This document shows, in pieces, positions 34,481 through 44,692 of a stretch of 64,000 nt of DNA. The first letter of the stretch is position 1. Each line of letters starts with the position of its first letter. The stretch spans positions 682,001-746,000 of the forward strand of contig JAWKTN010000002.1 in NCBI GenBank assembly GCA_041399065.1, given 5' to 3'. A program made the position numbers and the translations under genes. The DNA is from JAGQPD01 sp020426865 (GTDB lineage: Bacteria; Planctomycetota; Planctomycetia; Pirellulales; Pirellulaceae). The notes beneath the pieces were generated by a model. The model worked only from the letters and a program-made list of their open reading frames with translations, did no database searches and was not told the DNA's origin.

Positions 34481-36121
34481 TCAGAGCCCATCGGTGCCGA
34501 AGAAATCGTCAAATCCGTCGCTTGAACCGCTGCTATCGGTTCCGCCGTCGTCGGCCGGTTTGGGGGGATCGGTCGGGGCATCGGGGGCACCAAAGCCGTC
34601 GTCGCCAAAGAAATCATCGGCCGGCCCAACGGCATCATCGGCCGCCGGTGCGGCATTGTCCATGGGTGCGGCAGCGTCGGCTTCATCAGGCGTTTCCGCG
34701 TCAGAGGGCGATTCATCCGCGTCACTCGGCTCGCCAGAACCAGCCAGCTCGGCCGCTCTTCTCGGCGGTGCTTCGACCAGCGAGGCGACTTGGGGATCGG
34801 CTACGTGAACCAGGGGCCAGTCACCACCGATCTCACGGAGGCAACGAATCATCCCGCGGCCTGTGCCGAGGTACAACCGGTCTGTCTGCGAATTGGTGAC
34901 CAGCAATTCCATTCGAGGCATCATCATCCGGCTGACCGTGCCCCCAGTGTTAACGTCCAGAACCAGCAGTGAGCCGGTGGAATCGTAGCAGTAGACGCGG
35001 CTGGCGGTTACTGCCAGCAACTGGCGAACGCCGGCAACCCACCATTTCGTGCTGCCGTCGTTGGCGTCGATAGCAAACATTCCGGAGCGCAACGTGGTAA
35101 CGAATACGTGATCGCCGATCTGCATCGGTGAGGTCTCGATGGTTTCGCCGGCGGAAAATCGCCAAACTATATCCCCGTCCGTCTCGTCGATTGCATAGAC
35201 GTAACCGTCGATCGATGCCACGTACAACCGACCAGGCGCGTGGTAAGTCGATGGACTGACGATTGGGCCTGTCGTCGCCAAGCGAAATTTCATTCCGAAA
35301 CTCGCCAGATTGCTGGCATAGAGAAATCCACGATCCGTCGGCCAGCTGATCGTCGATGGCGTAACCGTGGCGGGTGCGATGCCGTGGCCCGTGCACGATA
35401 TCCGAATGGGCGTCGCGATCGGATCCGCGATCTCGATACACTCCAATTGACCGCCGATCAGAGGGACACAGACGTATCTGTCGGTCAGCGCGGGACCTGC
35501 GGCGGGCGCGGAACTTAAGGCATGGCTCCATTCCAATTCGTTGGTTTCCAGATTGACTACGAACACGTTCGATCCGTTGACGACGGCCGCATAGTGATCA
35601 TTGGCGATCGGCTCCAAGGTGGGATGATCGTGTCGCCCCAAGCCGTGCACCCATCGTGTCGCCCCGGTCTCGCCGTCGACGGCATGCAACGTACCATTGG
35701 AAGTCTGAACGTAGACGGTCACCTCGGGAATGTCTATTTCCTCGACCTTGGCCTCGATACCTCGGGCCTTGAGGATGTCCATCCGATCTTGGACTTCCAG
35801 GCGAGCTCCCTCGACCCCCATCACGCGGCCGAAGGGATCGATCTGTTTCTCGGTAACAATTTCCTTCCCGGTTGCGTGGACGATCTGGAAGACCTTCGTT
35901 TTTCTTAGGAAGCTCGTGTGGGCACGTACAAATTCAATTCGCCCGCGTGCGTCGTCGACGGCAATATGGGTCTGCCAGGCTTGTTCCAGGCCGATTCGCC
36001 GCAGCTGGTCCGGCCCCATATCTGCTGACTGCGGACGGTACTGGGCGCTGGCCACAGCGCCAAACGGCAGCAAGTACGAAGCGATGGCAACCAACAAAGT
36101 GGGGAATCGAAGTGGCAACAT
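34481..36121 (-). CDS. Exported PQQ-like beta-propeller protein with acidic tail
   Basis: From the ATG at 36121 the signal peptide is FPTLLVAIASYLLPFGAVASA, cut before QYRP. The body (about 100-430) is a propeller of PQQ/WD-like blades: VYVQTSNGTLHAVDGETGA, RLYVASIDGYVYAIDETDGD, VFVTTLRSGMFAIDANDGS, YCYDSTGSLLVLDVNTGG. The last 100 residues are Asp/Pro/Ala-rich and end with DDFFGTDGL, echoing an earlier ADDFFGDDGFG. No quinoprotein catalytic residues are evident, so a scaffold role is likely. It is divergent from the 1364-residue gene. Frame extension upstream to 36391 is not convincing. Confidence 0.82.
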   Translation of the reverse strand: MLPLRFPTLLVAIASYLLPFGAVASAQYRPQSADMGPDQLRRIGLEQAWQTHIAVDDARGRIEFVRAHTSFLRKTKVFQIVHATGKEIVTEKQIDPFGRVMGVEGARLEVQDRMDILKARGIEAKVEEIDIPEVTVYVQTSNGTLHAVDGETGATRWVHGLGRHDHPTLEPIANDHYAAVVNGSNVFVVNLETNELEWSHALSSAPAAGPALTDRYVCVPLIGGQLECIEIADPIATPIRISCTGHGIAPATVTPSTISWPTDRGFLYASNLASFGMKFRLATTGPIVSPSTYHAPGRLYVASIDGYVYAIDETDGDIVWRFSAGETIETSPMQIGDHVFVTTLRSGMFAIDANDGSTKWWVAGVRQLLAVTASRVYCYDSTGSLLVLDVNTGGTVSRMMMPRMELLVTNSQTDRLYLGTGRGMIRCLREIGGDWPLVHVADPQVASLVEAPPRRAAELAGSGEPSDADESPSDAETPDEADAAAPMDNAAPAADDAVGPADDFFGDDGFGAPDAPTDPPKPADDGGTDSSGSSDGFDDFFGTDGL

Positions 36122-36412
36122 GAGTCGTTTTTTTCTCGGTTTCGTGGGAGCAATTCGTTGGTGGAGGCATCCGGTCGAGGGCAACCGAACCAGCTTCCAT
36201 AATAATCGGGAATCGACAGATTTGCACACATTCGCGGAATTTCCCGGCCATCGGGGCGCGGTCATTGTGCCAGTCCCAGCAGCCGCGGCGGGCACCGGAT
36301 CGGCCAAACCGCCTAGACCATCCGAGCGCGAGACCCTACGATGGTCAGAATAACCAGGTGGTATTTCTGTGAAATAAGTGGGCCATGACACCGATGATCC
36401 GGTGGTACGGGA

Positions 36413-39400
36413 ATGGATTTACCAGACATCCAGTCGCTCGAGAAAGAGACTCTCGAACACGTGTTGGGCTACCTGAACTACTCGTCAGGCACGCCAGACG
36501 CGAAATTTCTGTCCGGGGTCAATCGACTTTATGCTCACCTTCGGCCCCCGGAACGTCCAGCGAAATCGCGGGGACGCAAGAAGCAGTCGCCCCCCCTCCC
36601 TCCCTGGCAGCGGCTCGGCCAACTGCTGCGATCGAGCCTCGAGCAGTTACGGACAACGTCGCCGGCGTTTACCAATGCGGATCAGGCAGCGGCGGTGTTG
36701 GACATCGTGCAAGAGCAGTTGATCCCGAAGTACCGCGAGTTTCATAGTGACCTGCTCTACCATCAGGACGATGCCTTCCTGTTTGGCCCGTTCGCCTGGG
36801 GACGTTTTTGCGAGGCGATCCTGCAGCAGGGACCGCCTTGGGATGAACAGGATCGAATTGTAGCAGCGGCGTTGAATCAGCTGAACGATTACCTGGGGTA
36901 CCGGCCGATCCCGATCCTGGAAGGGCACAAGATAGAACCGTATCCACACGAGCGGCTTCGTCCGGTTCCCGTCTACGTTCGCGAAGCGGGCGTAGCCGCG
37001 GGGCGATATCACGATGTAGTTACCTGCGCCTTGCAGATCCTTCGTGACAGCGATCAGTCACTCCGCGAAGCGTCGTGTTTTGCCCCAGAGGTTCTGGAAG
37101 AGTTGGCGGTGGACCCGCGTGCCTATGACTTTGACCATCCGGTCAACAAGCGACCGAATTATCATTTTGGCCAATGGGACCCGCACCGGATCGACAACAA
37201 GGGTCGGTACACACGATACATCATCCAGCAAGTATCACTTGATGCCTTAATGGCCCGGATCGACGACCGCCCGGCTCATCCGCACGACGAGTTGGTCTTT
37301 GAGGCGGCGGCAGTATTGGCGGGGACCATGTTAATGGCAGCAGGCGTCAGTGGCAGCGGCCCGCAGACCTGGGATTCGTCGGTAACGCTGGCGTCACTGG
37401 TTCCTCGGATAGCCGCCTATCGGGACATCTTCTACGAGCAGCTTTTGCACAACATGTCGGGGCCGCACGTGGAACGGCTGCGACAGGAATCAATTGAATT
37501 GCACCAGCCCTTTGGCGGCGCACGGCAACATCTCAACGCACAACTGTCGCATCGTCGGGCCATGCAGTTGGCTCACGTCCATTTGGCTCAAGTATTCGCT
37601 CGGATTGGATACCTGGAGGCGGCCAAGCGGCAGGCGGCAATGGTACCGGTCGCCGCGGCGCGCATCCAATGCCGCATCGATTGCCGACTGACCGCCGGGC
37701 AACAGGCGCTGGAACGGGGCAACATGCACGAGGCGCTCGACCACTTGAACTTGATCCGGGACCTGTTGCGTAAGGGTATTGAATGCGGTGCCATCGTCGA
37801 TCCCTGGAATATCCTCGGTTTCGACGGCAATTTCAGCCTCTTCCCGGCCATGGAAAATAGCGTTCACGATCACCGCGTCGATGACCTGCTCGGCACAATG
37901 GATCGGATTTTCGGCCTTTACGCTCGCGTATGGAGCGAATCGGCCGCTGCCGATGAGACAGAAATATGCGACCGAGCTGGCAAGGAATACGAAGAAGTGT
38001 GCCAGTGGTGGCACCAGTTCGCAGTGCATGAAGTCGCTTCGGTACAAAGCCCACCGGCGTTGGAGTTGTACCACGCGGCGCGAGTCGTCGCGGATGCACT
38101 GAATCGATGGCATCGCGGTGGGGCCACCACCGGTGACGTCAAGTTCTGGTCGCCGTACGTGGATATGTTCGACTCCCCCAAGGCCTATGCACTGGCCGTT
38201 GAAGCACTACTCGAAAAAGACGACTTCGTGTCCTCCATGTCCCTGCTCGTCCACTGGTTGAGCAAGGCTCCCGAAGTGTCCCTGGAAGGGGGCAATACGT
38301 CGTTCCATATGCTCGGCCGGATGTGGTTGAACAACCTGATCGCACGCTTGCTCAACAACGACGAGGCAAGTCCACCGTTTTCGTTGGTCCGCAAATTCCT
38401 GGACTATCTGGAAGCCAACGCCAATGAATACTGGTCCGTGCCCCAATTCCGCCTGGCGTCGGGCGGTTCCACCGGATCACAACGCAAGCCACGTATGGGC
38501 GATCCACGGGATACCGAATCGGCGAAACACAATGACGAGGATGGCGAGGAGGAGGAAGAAGAAAATCACCGGACGGACGGATCCGACGGGCTGTATAGCG
38601 CCGCCTACGAAGATGTCGTCTATCAAGATAGCACCGACGATGGCGTGGAAGGCCCGGTCTTTGATTTCGACCACTCCACCGAAGAAGAGCTCGAAGCCGA
38701 ATCGGAACGCATCGTCGATCGCCTGGCGTTCCTCGATACCATCGCCCGCCTGTGGCGAACCGCATCGGTCGCGTGCGTCGCTCTGGTCCGCAAATACGAC
38801 AACCTGCGGAACGACCTGGAACGCGTCACGGCTGCCCTGGATGCCTGGAAAACTCAAGCCCGTCGGATGCGGAATGAATTGTCGCGACTGCTGGAGATGC
38901 TCCACGAACATCCGCTCGTGGCCAGCGGAATCTCACATGAAAGCATGGTCCAATACGATCGACGTCGACTGGTCAAGGAAACGTTGATGGAACAGATCAT
39001 GGCGACCGCCGTGGAGATGAACGATTCCCTCCGGTTCATCCTTGGCGCGCGGCGGTCGATCCCCGGTCAAGAATCGTGGGACGATACACAGGATAACGCC
39101 CCCGAAGTCAGTGCCGATATCCACGTTGAAGATCGGCAAATTGCGCATCTGATCGCGGCGGCAATTCAAGGTAATATCGAGCAGGCAAGGGCCGATTGCA
39201 GCCAGCTTTGCCAAGATTGGTCGAACAAGAAAATCCTCTACGTTCCGCTGGCGAAAGGTGGTTCGCCCATTGCCATCGTCGAGGCTCGCGTCCGACAAAA
39301 GGCCTTGGAAAACCAATTGATCTGGCTCCCCCGCATGGGATTATTTACCGAAGCGCGCGAATTGATGGACGTCGCCCGTGCCATGGAACGCAATGTCCCC

Positions 39401-40507
39401 ATCGGCCCTGGCGCGGTGACTCAGTTCGATGAAGTGTTCGAAACCGGCTACCGCTCCATGGTCGAAAACATCGAACGCGCCTCAGCCGCGACTGCTTCCG
39501 CGGGCAGCGATGACGGCCTTGATGACGAAGATGAATCCGACGACGCCCGACTCGTTGCCTGCCTGGAACGTCTCACCGAATCACTGCTCGTTATTTGGTT
39601 GGAACATAGCCGGACGCTGCGACTGTCGGTCCTGGAGAAAGTGCGAAAAAAAGACAACTGGGAGGAACTGGTCCAATTCATTCAGACATATGGCAGTGAC
39701 CTGTTCACGCAAAAATTCTTGAATCTGGGAAATGTCCGAGCCATCATGCATCAAGGTGCCGGTGCCTGGCTACAGCAACTGAAGAACAATCCAATCGCTG
39801 AAGATCACTTCCGCTTGGTTCGTGACCTCGACGGCCCGATCTCGCTTCGCGAAGCCGAAAAACATATGACGCTGATTCTGGAGGCAATCGTGGAGAACTA
39901 CAACGAGTATCGCGACTACAACAGCACGACCACGCAATCCGATCGTGGGGATATGCTGTACACGCTATTCGATTTCTTGCGTCTGCGGGTCGCATATGAT
40001 CGCATCGTATGGAACCTGAAACCCATTGTGCTCGCTCACGAAATCCTCGTACGCCGCGGCCGCAACGAAGCCGCACAACTTTGGCGCCGAGCCCTAAGCG
40101 AACGTATCAGTGAGGAGGCGGACCAGTATCTGCGGCGTCTTTCCGATTTACAGAAGAAGTACGCCATGCGTATGCCATCCGTCGCCGATCGATTGGGCGA
40201 GCGGTTCCTCCGCCCGATGATTATCGACCGGATGCGGGCGCTGGTAGAACCGGCCTGGAAACAAGCGGGAGAGCCCGAGGTGTGCCATTCATTCGAGATC
40301 CTCGAGGAAGAATGCACTCTGCTATTGAAAGAACCTACCGGCTCCGGACTGGACGCTCCCCCTTGGCTAACCGCACTGGAAGAAGAAATCGAATCGATCC
40401 AGCAACATGCCCGCTTGGGTGACGCACGCTACATCGACGAATGCCTCGCGCCACGCTACCCCATCGATCTCGACGATGTCGAAGATACCCTCGACGATTG
40501 GCAGTAA
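36413..40507 (+). CDS. Very large protein of unknown family (1364 residues)
   Basis: A continuous 4.1-kb frame with no signal peptide, no membrane segment and no motif I recognise. The N-terminal 300 residues are mixed alpha/beta with aromatic-rich blocks. About 390-470 and 590-660 show TPR-like helix pairs (RRAMQLAHVHLAQVFARIGYLEAAKRQA). A highly acidic linker lies near 700-760 (runs of Glu and Asp). A coiled coil follows (about 795-850), and the C-terminal third is helical, ending in LDDVEDTLDDWQ. The start at 36413 is uncertain within a few codons. It is divergent from the PQQ propeller gene. No function is claimed. Confidence 0.8.
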   Translation: MDLPDIQSLEKETLEHVLGYLNYSSGTPDAKFLSGVNRLYAHLRPPERPAKSRGRKKQSPPLPPWQRLGQLLRSSLEQLRTTSPAFTNADQAAAVLDIVQEQLIPKYREFHSDLLYHQDDAFLFGPFAWGRFCEAILQQGPPWDEQDRIVAAALNQLNDYLGYRPIPILEGHKIEPYPHERLRPVPVYVREAGVAAGRYHDVVTCALQILRDSDQSLREASCFAPEVLEELAVDPRAYDFDHPVNKRPNYHFGQWDPHRIDNKGRYTRYIIQQVSLDALMARIDDRPAHPHDELVFEAAAVLAGTMLMAAGVSGSGPQTWDSSVTLASLVPRIAAYRDIFYEQLLHNMSGPHVERLRQESIELHQPFGGARQHLNAQLSHRRAMQLAHVHLAQVFARIGYLEAAKRQAAMVPVAAARIQCRIDCRLTAGQQALERGNMHEALDHLNLIRDLLRKGIECGAIVDPWNILGFDGNFSLFPAMENSVHDHRVDDLLGTMDRIFGLYARVWSESAAADETEICDRAGKEYEEVCQWWHQFAVHEVASVQSPPALELYHAARVVADALNRWHRGGATTGDVKFWSPYVDMFDSPKAYALAVEALLEKDDFVSSMSLLVHWLSKAPEVSLEGGNTSFHMLGRMWLNNLIARLLNNDEASPPFSLVRKFLDYLEANANEYWSVPQFRLASGGSTGSQRKPRMGDPRDTESAKHNDEDGEEEEEENHRTDGSDGLYSAAYEDVVYQDSTDDGVEGPVFDFDHSTEEELEAESERIVDRLAFLDTIARLWRTASVACVALVRKYDNLRNDLERVTAALDAWKTQARRMRNELSRLLEMLHEHPLVASGISHESMVQYDRRRLVKETLMEQIMATAVEMNDSLRFILGARRSIPGQESWDDTQDNAPEVSADIHVEDRQIAHLIAAAIQGNIEQARADCSQLCQDWSNKKILYVPLAKGGSPIAIVEARVRQKALENQLIWLPRMGLFTEARELMDVARAMERNVPIGPGAVTQFDEVFETGYRSMVENIERASAATASAGSDDGLDDEDESDDARLVACLERLTESLLVIWLEHSRTLRLSVLEKVRKKDNWEELVQFIQTYGSDLFTQKFLNLGNVRAIMHQGAGAWLQQLKNNPIAEDHFRLVRDLDGPISLREAEKHMTLILEAIVENYNEYRDYNSTTTQSDRGDMLYTLFDFLRLRVAYDRIVWNLKPIVLAHEILVRRGRNEAAQLWRRALSERISEEADQYLRRLSDLQKKYAMRMPSVADRLGERFLRPMIIDRMRALVEPAWKQAGEPEVCHSFEILEEECTLLLKEPTGSGLDAPPWLTALEEEIESIQQHARLGDARYIDECLAPRYPIDLDDVEDTLDDWQ

Positions 40508-40527
40508 CCCACGGGCCGTTGCTGTCA

Positions 40528-41661
40528 TCACAGCAGTTCAACCCAAATGCTGTCACTGACCATCAGTCCCGCGCGAGTCAATCGCCAATGATCGTTTTCC
40601 TCGACTAGCAACCCCAGTGATTGCAGACGGCGGAGGTCCGCTCCCGCCAACTCGTCCAGCGAAATTCCGGTCACTTCGCAAAACCACTGCTGTGACACCC
40701 CTTCCATACGGCGCAATCCCAATACCAATCGCTCGCGCGCCTTCTGCACAACGTCCAGGCACTCTCGCTCCGCCACCGGCGATCGACCTTGCAACATTCG
40801 CTGAATGTACGTCGTCGTACTCCGGTGATTGGTCTCTCGCACTCCCGCGACATAACGTGACGCCCCCGCTCCAATCGCGAAATACTCTTCGCCACGCCAA
40901 TACACTTGATTGTGGCGAGACCGCCAACCGGGTCGAGCGTAATTGGAGACCTCGTATTGCTGCCAGCCGCCGGCCGACAGATGGTCGATCGTCCATTCGT
41001 ACATCGTCGCTTGCGTCTGCTCGTCGACTTCATCCAGCGTACCATGCCGTCGCCGATTCCAGAACATCGTCCCCCGTTCGAATGTCATTCCATAGACGCT
41101 CATGTGCGGCACTTGCTGCTCACATGCCCGCTGCAAATCCTGTTGCCATTGCGATAGCGATTCCCCCGGTACCGCAAAGATCATGTCCAACGTGATGTTG
41201 GCAATCCGCCTGCGAACCATCTCGCAACATCCCGCCGCTTGCCGCGGCGAATGATCACGCTCCAACATGCGCAACTTTTCCGCCTGGAACGATTGCACTC
41301 CCAGACTCAAACGATTCACCCCCATGTCCGCCAGGCAATCGACTTTGTCACGCGTCAAGTCAGCCGGGTTGGCTTCGAATGTGTATTCGTCATCTTCCGA
41401 ACGAATGAACCACCTATCCAACAAGGTGCCAAGCCGACGCAGCTGGCCAATCGACAAATGCGTCGGCGTGCCACCCCCCACATACAAAGTGTCAACCCGC
41501 CGCGGGACTTCCAATGCCCGGCATTCCAACTGCAGGGCATCCAAATAACGGTCAACCAACTCGTCGCGCCCCGCCACTACCGTGAAATTGCAATAGCCGC
41601 ACCGATGCCGGCAAAATGGAACGTGGATGTACGCGGCTCGCGGAGCCGCCACAACGGTCAT
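40528..41661 (-). CDS. hemW: Radical SAM heme chaperone
   Basis: AAYIHVPFCRHRCGYCNFTV holds the CxxxCxxC cluster motif, with the extra Cys/Phe pattern typical of HemW (CxxxCxxCxF). VDTLYVGGGTPTHL, FEANPADL, RLSLGVQSFQ and the C-terminal LGLRRMEGVS block also fit. At 377 residues it matches HemW, which binds and delivers heme to respiratory proteins. It differs from coproporphyrinogen dehydrogenase HemN by lacking the longer N-terminal part. Confidence 0.92.
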   Translation of the reverse strand: MTVVAAPRAAYIHVPFCRHRCGYCNFTVVAGRDELVDRYLDALQLECRALEVPRRVDTLYVGGGTPTHLSIGQLRRLGTLLDRWFIRSEDDEYTFEANPADLTRDKVDCLADMGVNRLSLGVQSFQAEKLRMLERDHSPRQAAGCCEMVRRRIANITLDMIFAVPGESLSQWQQDLQRACEQQVPHMSVYGMTFERGTMFWNRRRHGTLDEVDEQTQATMYEWTIDHLSAGGWQQYEVSNYARPGWRSRHNQVYWRGEEYFAIGAGASRYVAGVRETNHRSTTTYIQRMLQGRSPVAERECLDVVQKARERLVLGLRRMEGVSQQWFCEVTGISLDELAGADLRRLQSLGLLVEENDHWRLTRAGLMVSDSIWVELL

Positions 41662-41902
41662 GAACGACTCCCCCTGCTTGCTACTCGATCAGGGAACCCT
41701 GGCCCACTAGTTCGGTAACTGCCAGCCAACTTTTGCGGTTTTCTACAATCGCCAGCTACAGCCTTGGCCGTCGTCAAACCGAAGCTAAAATCATCGCAAT
41801 TGTCTTTGCAAGAGTGAATCGTCATTCGATTGTTCATATCGTACATTGTCCTAAGCCTGCTAGCACTGAACTTCGCCCTCGCGGTCAGTCTGAGCCACAA
41901 AC

Positions 41903-42568
41903 ATGGAAACCTCGCTTCACCGCCAGCTGAAAGAACATTATTGCCAGCAAGGGTGCCAGATCGAAGTGCCGCTCGGGCAATACCGCATCGATGTTGTCCG
42001 GGGTGAGGAACTGATTGAAATTCAACACGGTTCGCTCTCCAGCATACGCGACAAAGTTCAACGCTTGCTGGCCAAGCATACCGTGCGGGTCGTCAAACCA
42101 ATTGTGGCTCGTAAACGGATCTTTCGCCGGCAGCGACGTGGCGGCCGGGTTGTGAGCCAGCGACTGAGCCCCAAACGGGGGACGATGCTTGATTTATTCG
42201 ACGAGCTGATTTATTTCACTCGTGTCTTTCCTCACAGGAACTTGATCCTGGAAATACCGCTGGTCGAAATCGAAGAATGGCGATACCCAGGTCACGGGCG
42301 ACGGCGTTACCGACGCGACCGGGACCACGAGGTGGAAGATCAACTGCTGACCGATATCATCGACACTCAGACTTTTCGCAGCGCCTGCGACCTGCTTCGG
42401 TTAGTGCCAAAGTTGCCGACGCCGTTTGATACACAGAACCTGGCCGACGGGTTGGATGTTGCCCGTTGGCAGGCACAAAAGATCGCTTACTGCCTGAAGC
42501 ACGTGGGGAGCATCCAGCAAATCGGCAAACGTGGCAATGCGTTCCAGTACCAACTGGCAAATTGCTAA
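41903..42568 (+). CDS. Protein of unknown function with PD-(D/E)XK-like N-terminus
   Basis: A 221-residue soluble protein. Residues about 20-55 read IEVPLGQYRIDVVRGEELIE then IQHGSLSSIRDKVQRLL, a strand-turn-strand-helix that resembles the core of a PD-(D/E)XK nuclease with Asp and Glu-x-Gln in place of ExK. A basic segment follows (ARKRIFRRQRRGGRVVSQR), then a C-terminal helical part (170-221) that looks like a winged helix (VARWQAQKIAYCLKHVGSIQQIGKRGNAFQYQL). This would suit a DNA-binding protein. I do not know a named family. Confidence 0.7.
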   Translation: METSLHRQLKEHYCQQGCQIEVPLGQYRIDVVRGEELIEIQHGSLSSIRDKVQRLLAKHTVRVVKPIVARKRIFRRQRRGGRVVSQRLSPKRGTMLDLFDELIYFTRVFPHRNLILEIPLVEIEEWRYPGHGRRRYRRDRDHEVEDQLLTDIIDTQTFRSACDLLRLVPKLPTPFDTQNLADGLDVARWQAQKIAYCLKHVGSIQQIGKRGNAFQYQLANC

Positions 42569-42604
42569 GGGGGAGTTCTTGTCGGCGTGCCGTTCGCGGA
42601 ATCG

Positions 42605-43378
42605 CTATGCGTTGGCACGCGCCTTGGCCTCGCGCAACCCGCGGCTGAGAATATCTCGCAAGAACGGCGAGAAATCCTCGTACTTGCACTTGTCCGGGGC
42701 CCCCGACGCATATTGATAAATGGCGTCACGCGGTTTCAGTCCCAGCGAAATGAGCGTCGAGCTGACCGTGCCACGGTCTTTTTCTCGAATCACCATGCTC
42801 GGTCGCCCCTCCGCCGTCGGCGTCCGGGCAAACACCTTGCTCGCAATCGCCAGGAATTTGACGGGGGAATCGAGCGTTTGCAAAGTGAGCAGTCGACGGG
42901 CGAGTTGGCAACGTTCGTCACGCGGATCATTCAGGTCGCGATCGCCGATAATGTTGAGCCCCTCCGAGATGGGAACAGCATTGACATCGTCGCCGGCATG
43001 GATCGCCCAACCTTCCTCGGCATCGGCACATATGAAATTCGCGCCGTTGTACTTGCCAGTCATCACTTCTTCCATTGCCAGATCCATCGCCTCGCGGGCC
43101 GATCCAGCTCGCAACATGTCGCGACAGAGCAAGCCTCGCGACCGAGAGATCAGTGCCGGCATGATCTTGCGGCGATTACATGCGCCGACGAATAGACCAT
43201 TTTGGTTCACACCGAGCCACGTGCCACCCGCCTCTTGATCGATCCCGGATAGTACCCGCGGCTTCCCCGATTGTATCGACGGCGGAAGGCTGACTCGGTC
43301 ATAGCGTTCTTCTCGGTTTGCCGCGACGAGAACCGGTGCGTCCGGCACCAACTTGTATTGAATAGCGATTAGACACAT
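42605..43378 (-). CDS. NRDE family protein (TANGO2-like)
   Basis: A 257-residue protein beginning MCLIAIQYK, with the potential nucleophile Cys2 of an Ntn-hydrolase fold, and the eponymous ANREERYDR motif near residue 20. GGTWLGVNQNGLFVGACNRR is also characteristic. Family members are linked to heme or lipid handling, but the bacterial role is unresolved. It converges with the preceding gene. Confidence 0.88.
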   Translation of the reverse strand: MCLIAIQYKLVPDAPVLVAANREERYDRVSLPPSIQSGKPRVLSGIDQEAGGTWLGVNQNGLFVGACNRRKIMPALISRSRGLLCRDMLRAGSAREAMDLAMEEVMTGKYNGANFICADAEEGWAIHAGDDVNAVPISEGLNIIGDRDLNDPRDERCQLARRLLTLQTLDSPVKFLAIASKVFARTPTAEGRPSMVIREKDRGTVSSTLISLGLKPRDAIYQYASGAPDKCKYEDFSPFLRDILSRGLREAKARANA

Positions 43379-43720
43379 ATTTTGGAGGGGTATTCCTGAA
43401 GTGATGGGTGGCGTGTCTCAGCTTCCCGCTGACTTCCCCAGAATGTAGCGTCTGGACCAGCTATTCGACACCCTATTTTGGGGGGTAAGATAAAAAAACT
43501 ACTGCCAGTTGGGAAAGATCTCCCAGATGGGGATCACCGGGGTTCTAGGATGAATACGCGGGCATCGGCGGATAGGTTCGGGGGGACGGACCAGCGCAGG
43601 GCAACCGGGGTGCACTCCTGAAGCGCCGGCATCGAAACTGATCTTGGATCATACGTGCATCCACGCCGAACGGCGCGCAACGCGGACTCAACACGCTGAG
43701 ATTACCCAACGACCGCCGGA
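43379..43720. other. Intergenic region without recognised features
   Basis: About 340 bases between the starts/ends of two leftward genes. It should hold the promoter of the NRDE gene. I see no gene, clear repeat or terminator. Confidence 0.5.
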
Positions 43721-44410
43721 TCAGTCGTAGCGATCATTTCTCCAGGGGTAGGCGGAATTGGAGTAGCCGCGTTGTTCCCAGAAGCCGGGTCGATTGTCGG
43801 TGAGGACTTCGATTCTGGAGATCCACTTGGCACCTTTCCAGGCATACAGTTGCGGCGTGATCATACGGACGGGCCCGCCATGTTCGACGGCCAGCGGTTC
43901 GCCGTTGGCCGTGTGGACCAACAGCACGTCCGGTTTCAGGGCCTCTTCCAGCAGCACATTCGTCGTATACCCATCGTGGGCATGACACATTACTGCCAGC
44001 GCATTTGACACTGGCCGAGCCAGTGCCAACAGATCGATCAATCGCACGCCGTGCCACGCAAGATCCAATCGCGACCATGTCGTAACGCAATGGAAATCGC
44101 TGACATCCTCGACTTGCTCCAGCGCCAGGAATTCGTTCCAACCTAATCGCAGGGGCTGTTCCACCGCGCCATCGACGACCAATTGCCATGCCTGGAGCGA
44201 TATCTCGGGGGTGATTCCCAGATCCAGCACCGGCCATTTTTGCGTGATCGTCTGACCTACGGGAAGCTGCGGCATCCCATGACGATTGATGGGGCCGGTC
44301 CCCTGAGGTGAATCGTCCGTGATGCTGGGGGTGTTCTCCATCTGCTTGAGAAATCGCTCGCGCAATTGCATGCGAGCGGCGACGATTCGCTCTAGGTCAG
44401 GCATCGCCAT
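43721..44410 (-). CDS. Sulfite-oxidase-like molybdopterin protein
   Basis: A 229-residue protein of the oxidoreductase molybdopterin-binding fold. The conserved Cys ligand lies in VSDFHCVTTWSRLDLAWHGV; VLLVHTANGEPLAVEHGGPVRM and YAWKGAKWISRIEVL are typical. It has only the catalytic domain, with no signal peptide, heme or dimerisation domain, so it is probably a cytosolic enzyme of YedY-related type. The substrate is unknown and no Moco biosynthesis gene is adjacent. Confidence 0.85.
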   Translation of the reverse strand: MAMPDLERIVAARMQLRERFLKQMENTPSITDDSPQGTGPINRHGMPQLPVGQTITQKWPVLDLGITPEISLQAWQLVVDGAVEQPLRLGWNEFLALEQVEDVSDFHCVTTWSRLDLAWHGVRLIDLLALARPVSNALAVMCHAHDGYTTNVLLEEALKPDVLLVHTANGEPLAVEHGGPVRMITPQLYAWKGAKWISRIEVLTDNRPGFWEQRGYSNSAYPWRNDRYD

Positions 44411-44692
44411 CCGGTTCCTTCGTGTTTTTTCTTGCGGTCGTGACGTGGTACATTATTCTGCCTATGCCGCTGTACTAACTTCGGATCGCGGCACGACCAC
44501 CAGCGTACGGCGCAACCCCCAGCGACTCAAGTCGCCACTTGTCCGGAGGGCATCTCACGGATATTCGGACGCTTGCCAGGAATCGCAGTCTGCCGCAGTC
44601 ACCTGCCAACCGCGGGCCAAAAACGCTACTCTATGGAGCAGGCAATCAAGAAACCGGCCAGAATTGATCCACGCAACGACTCGAGATTTTTC

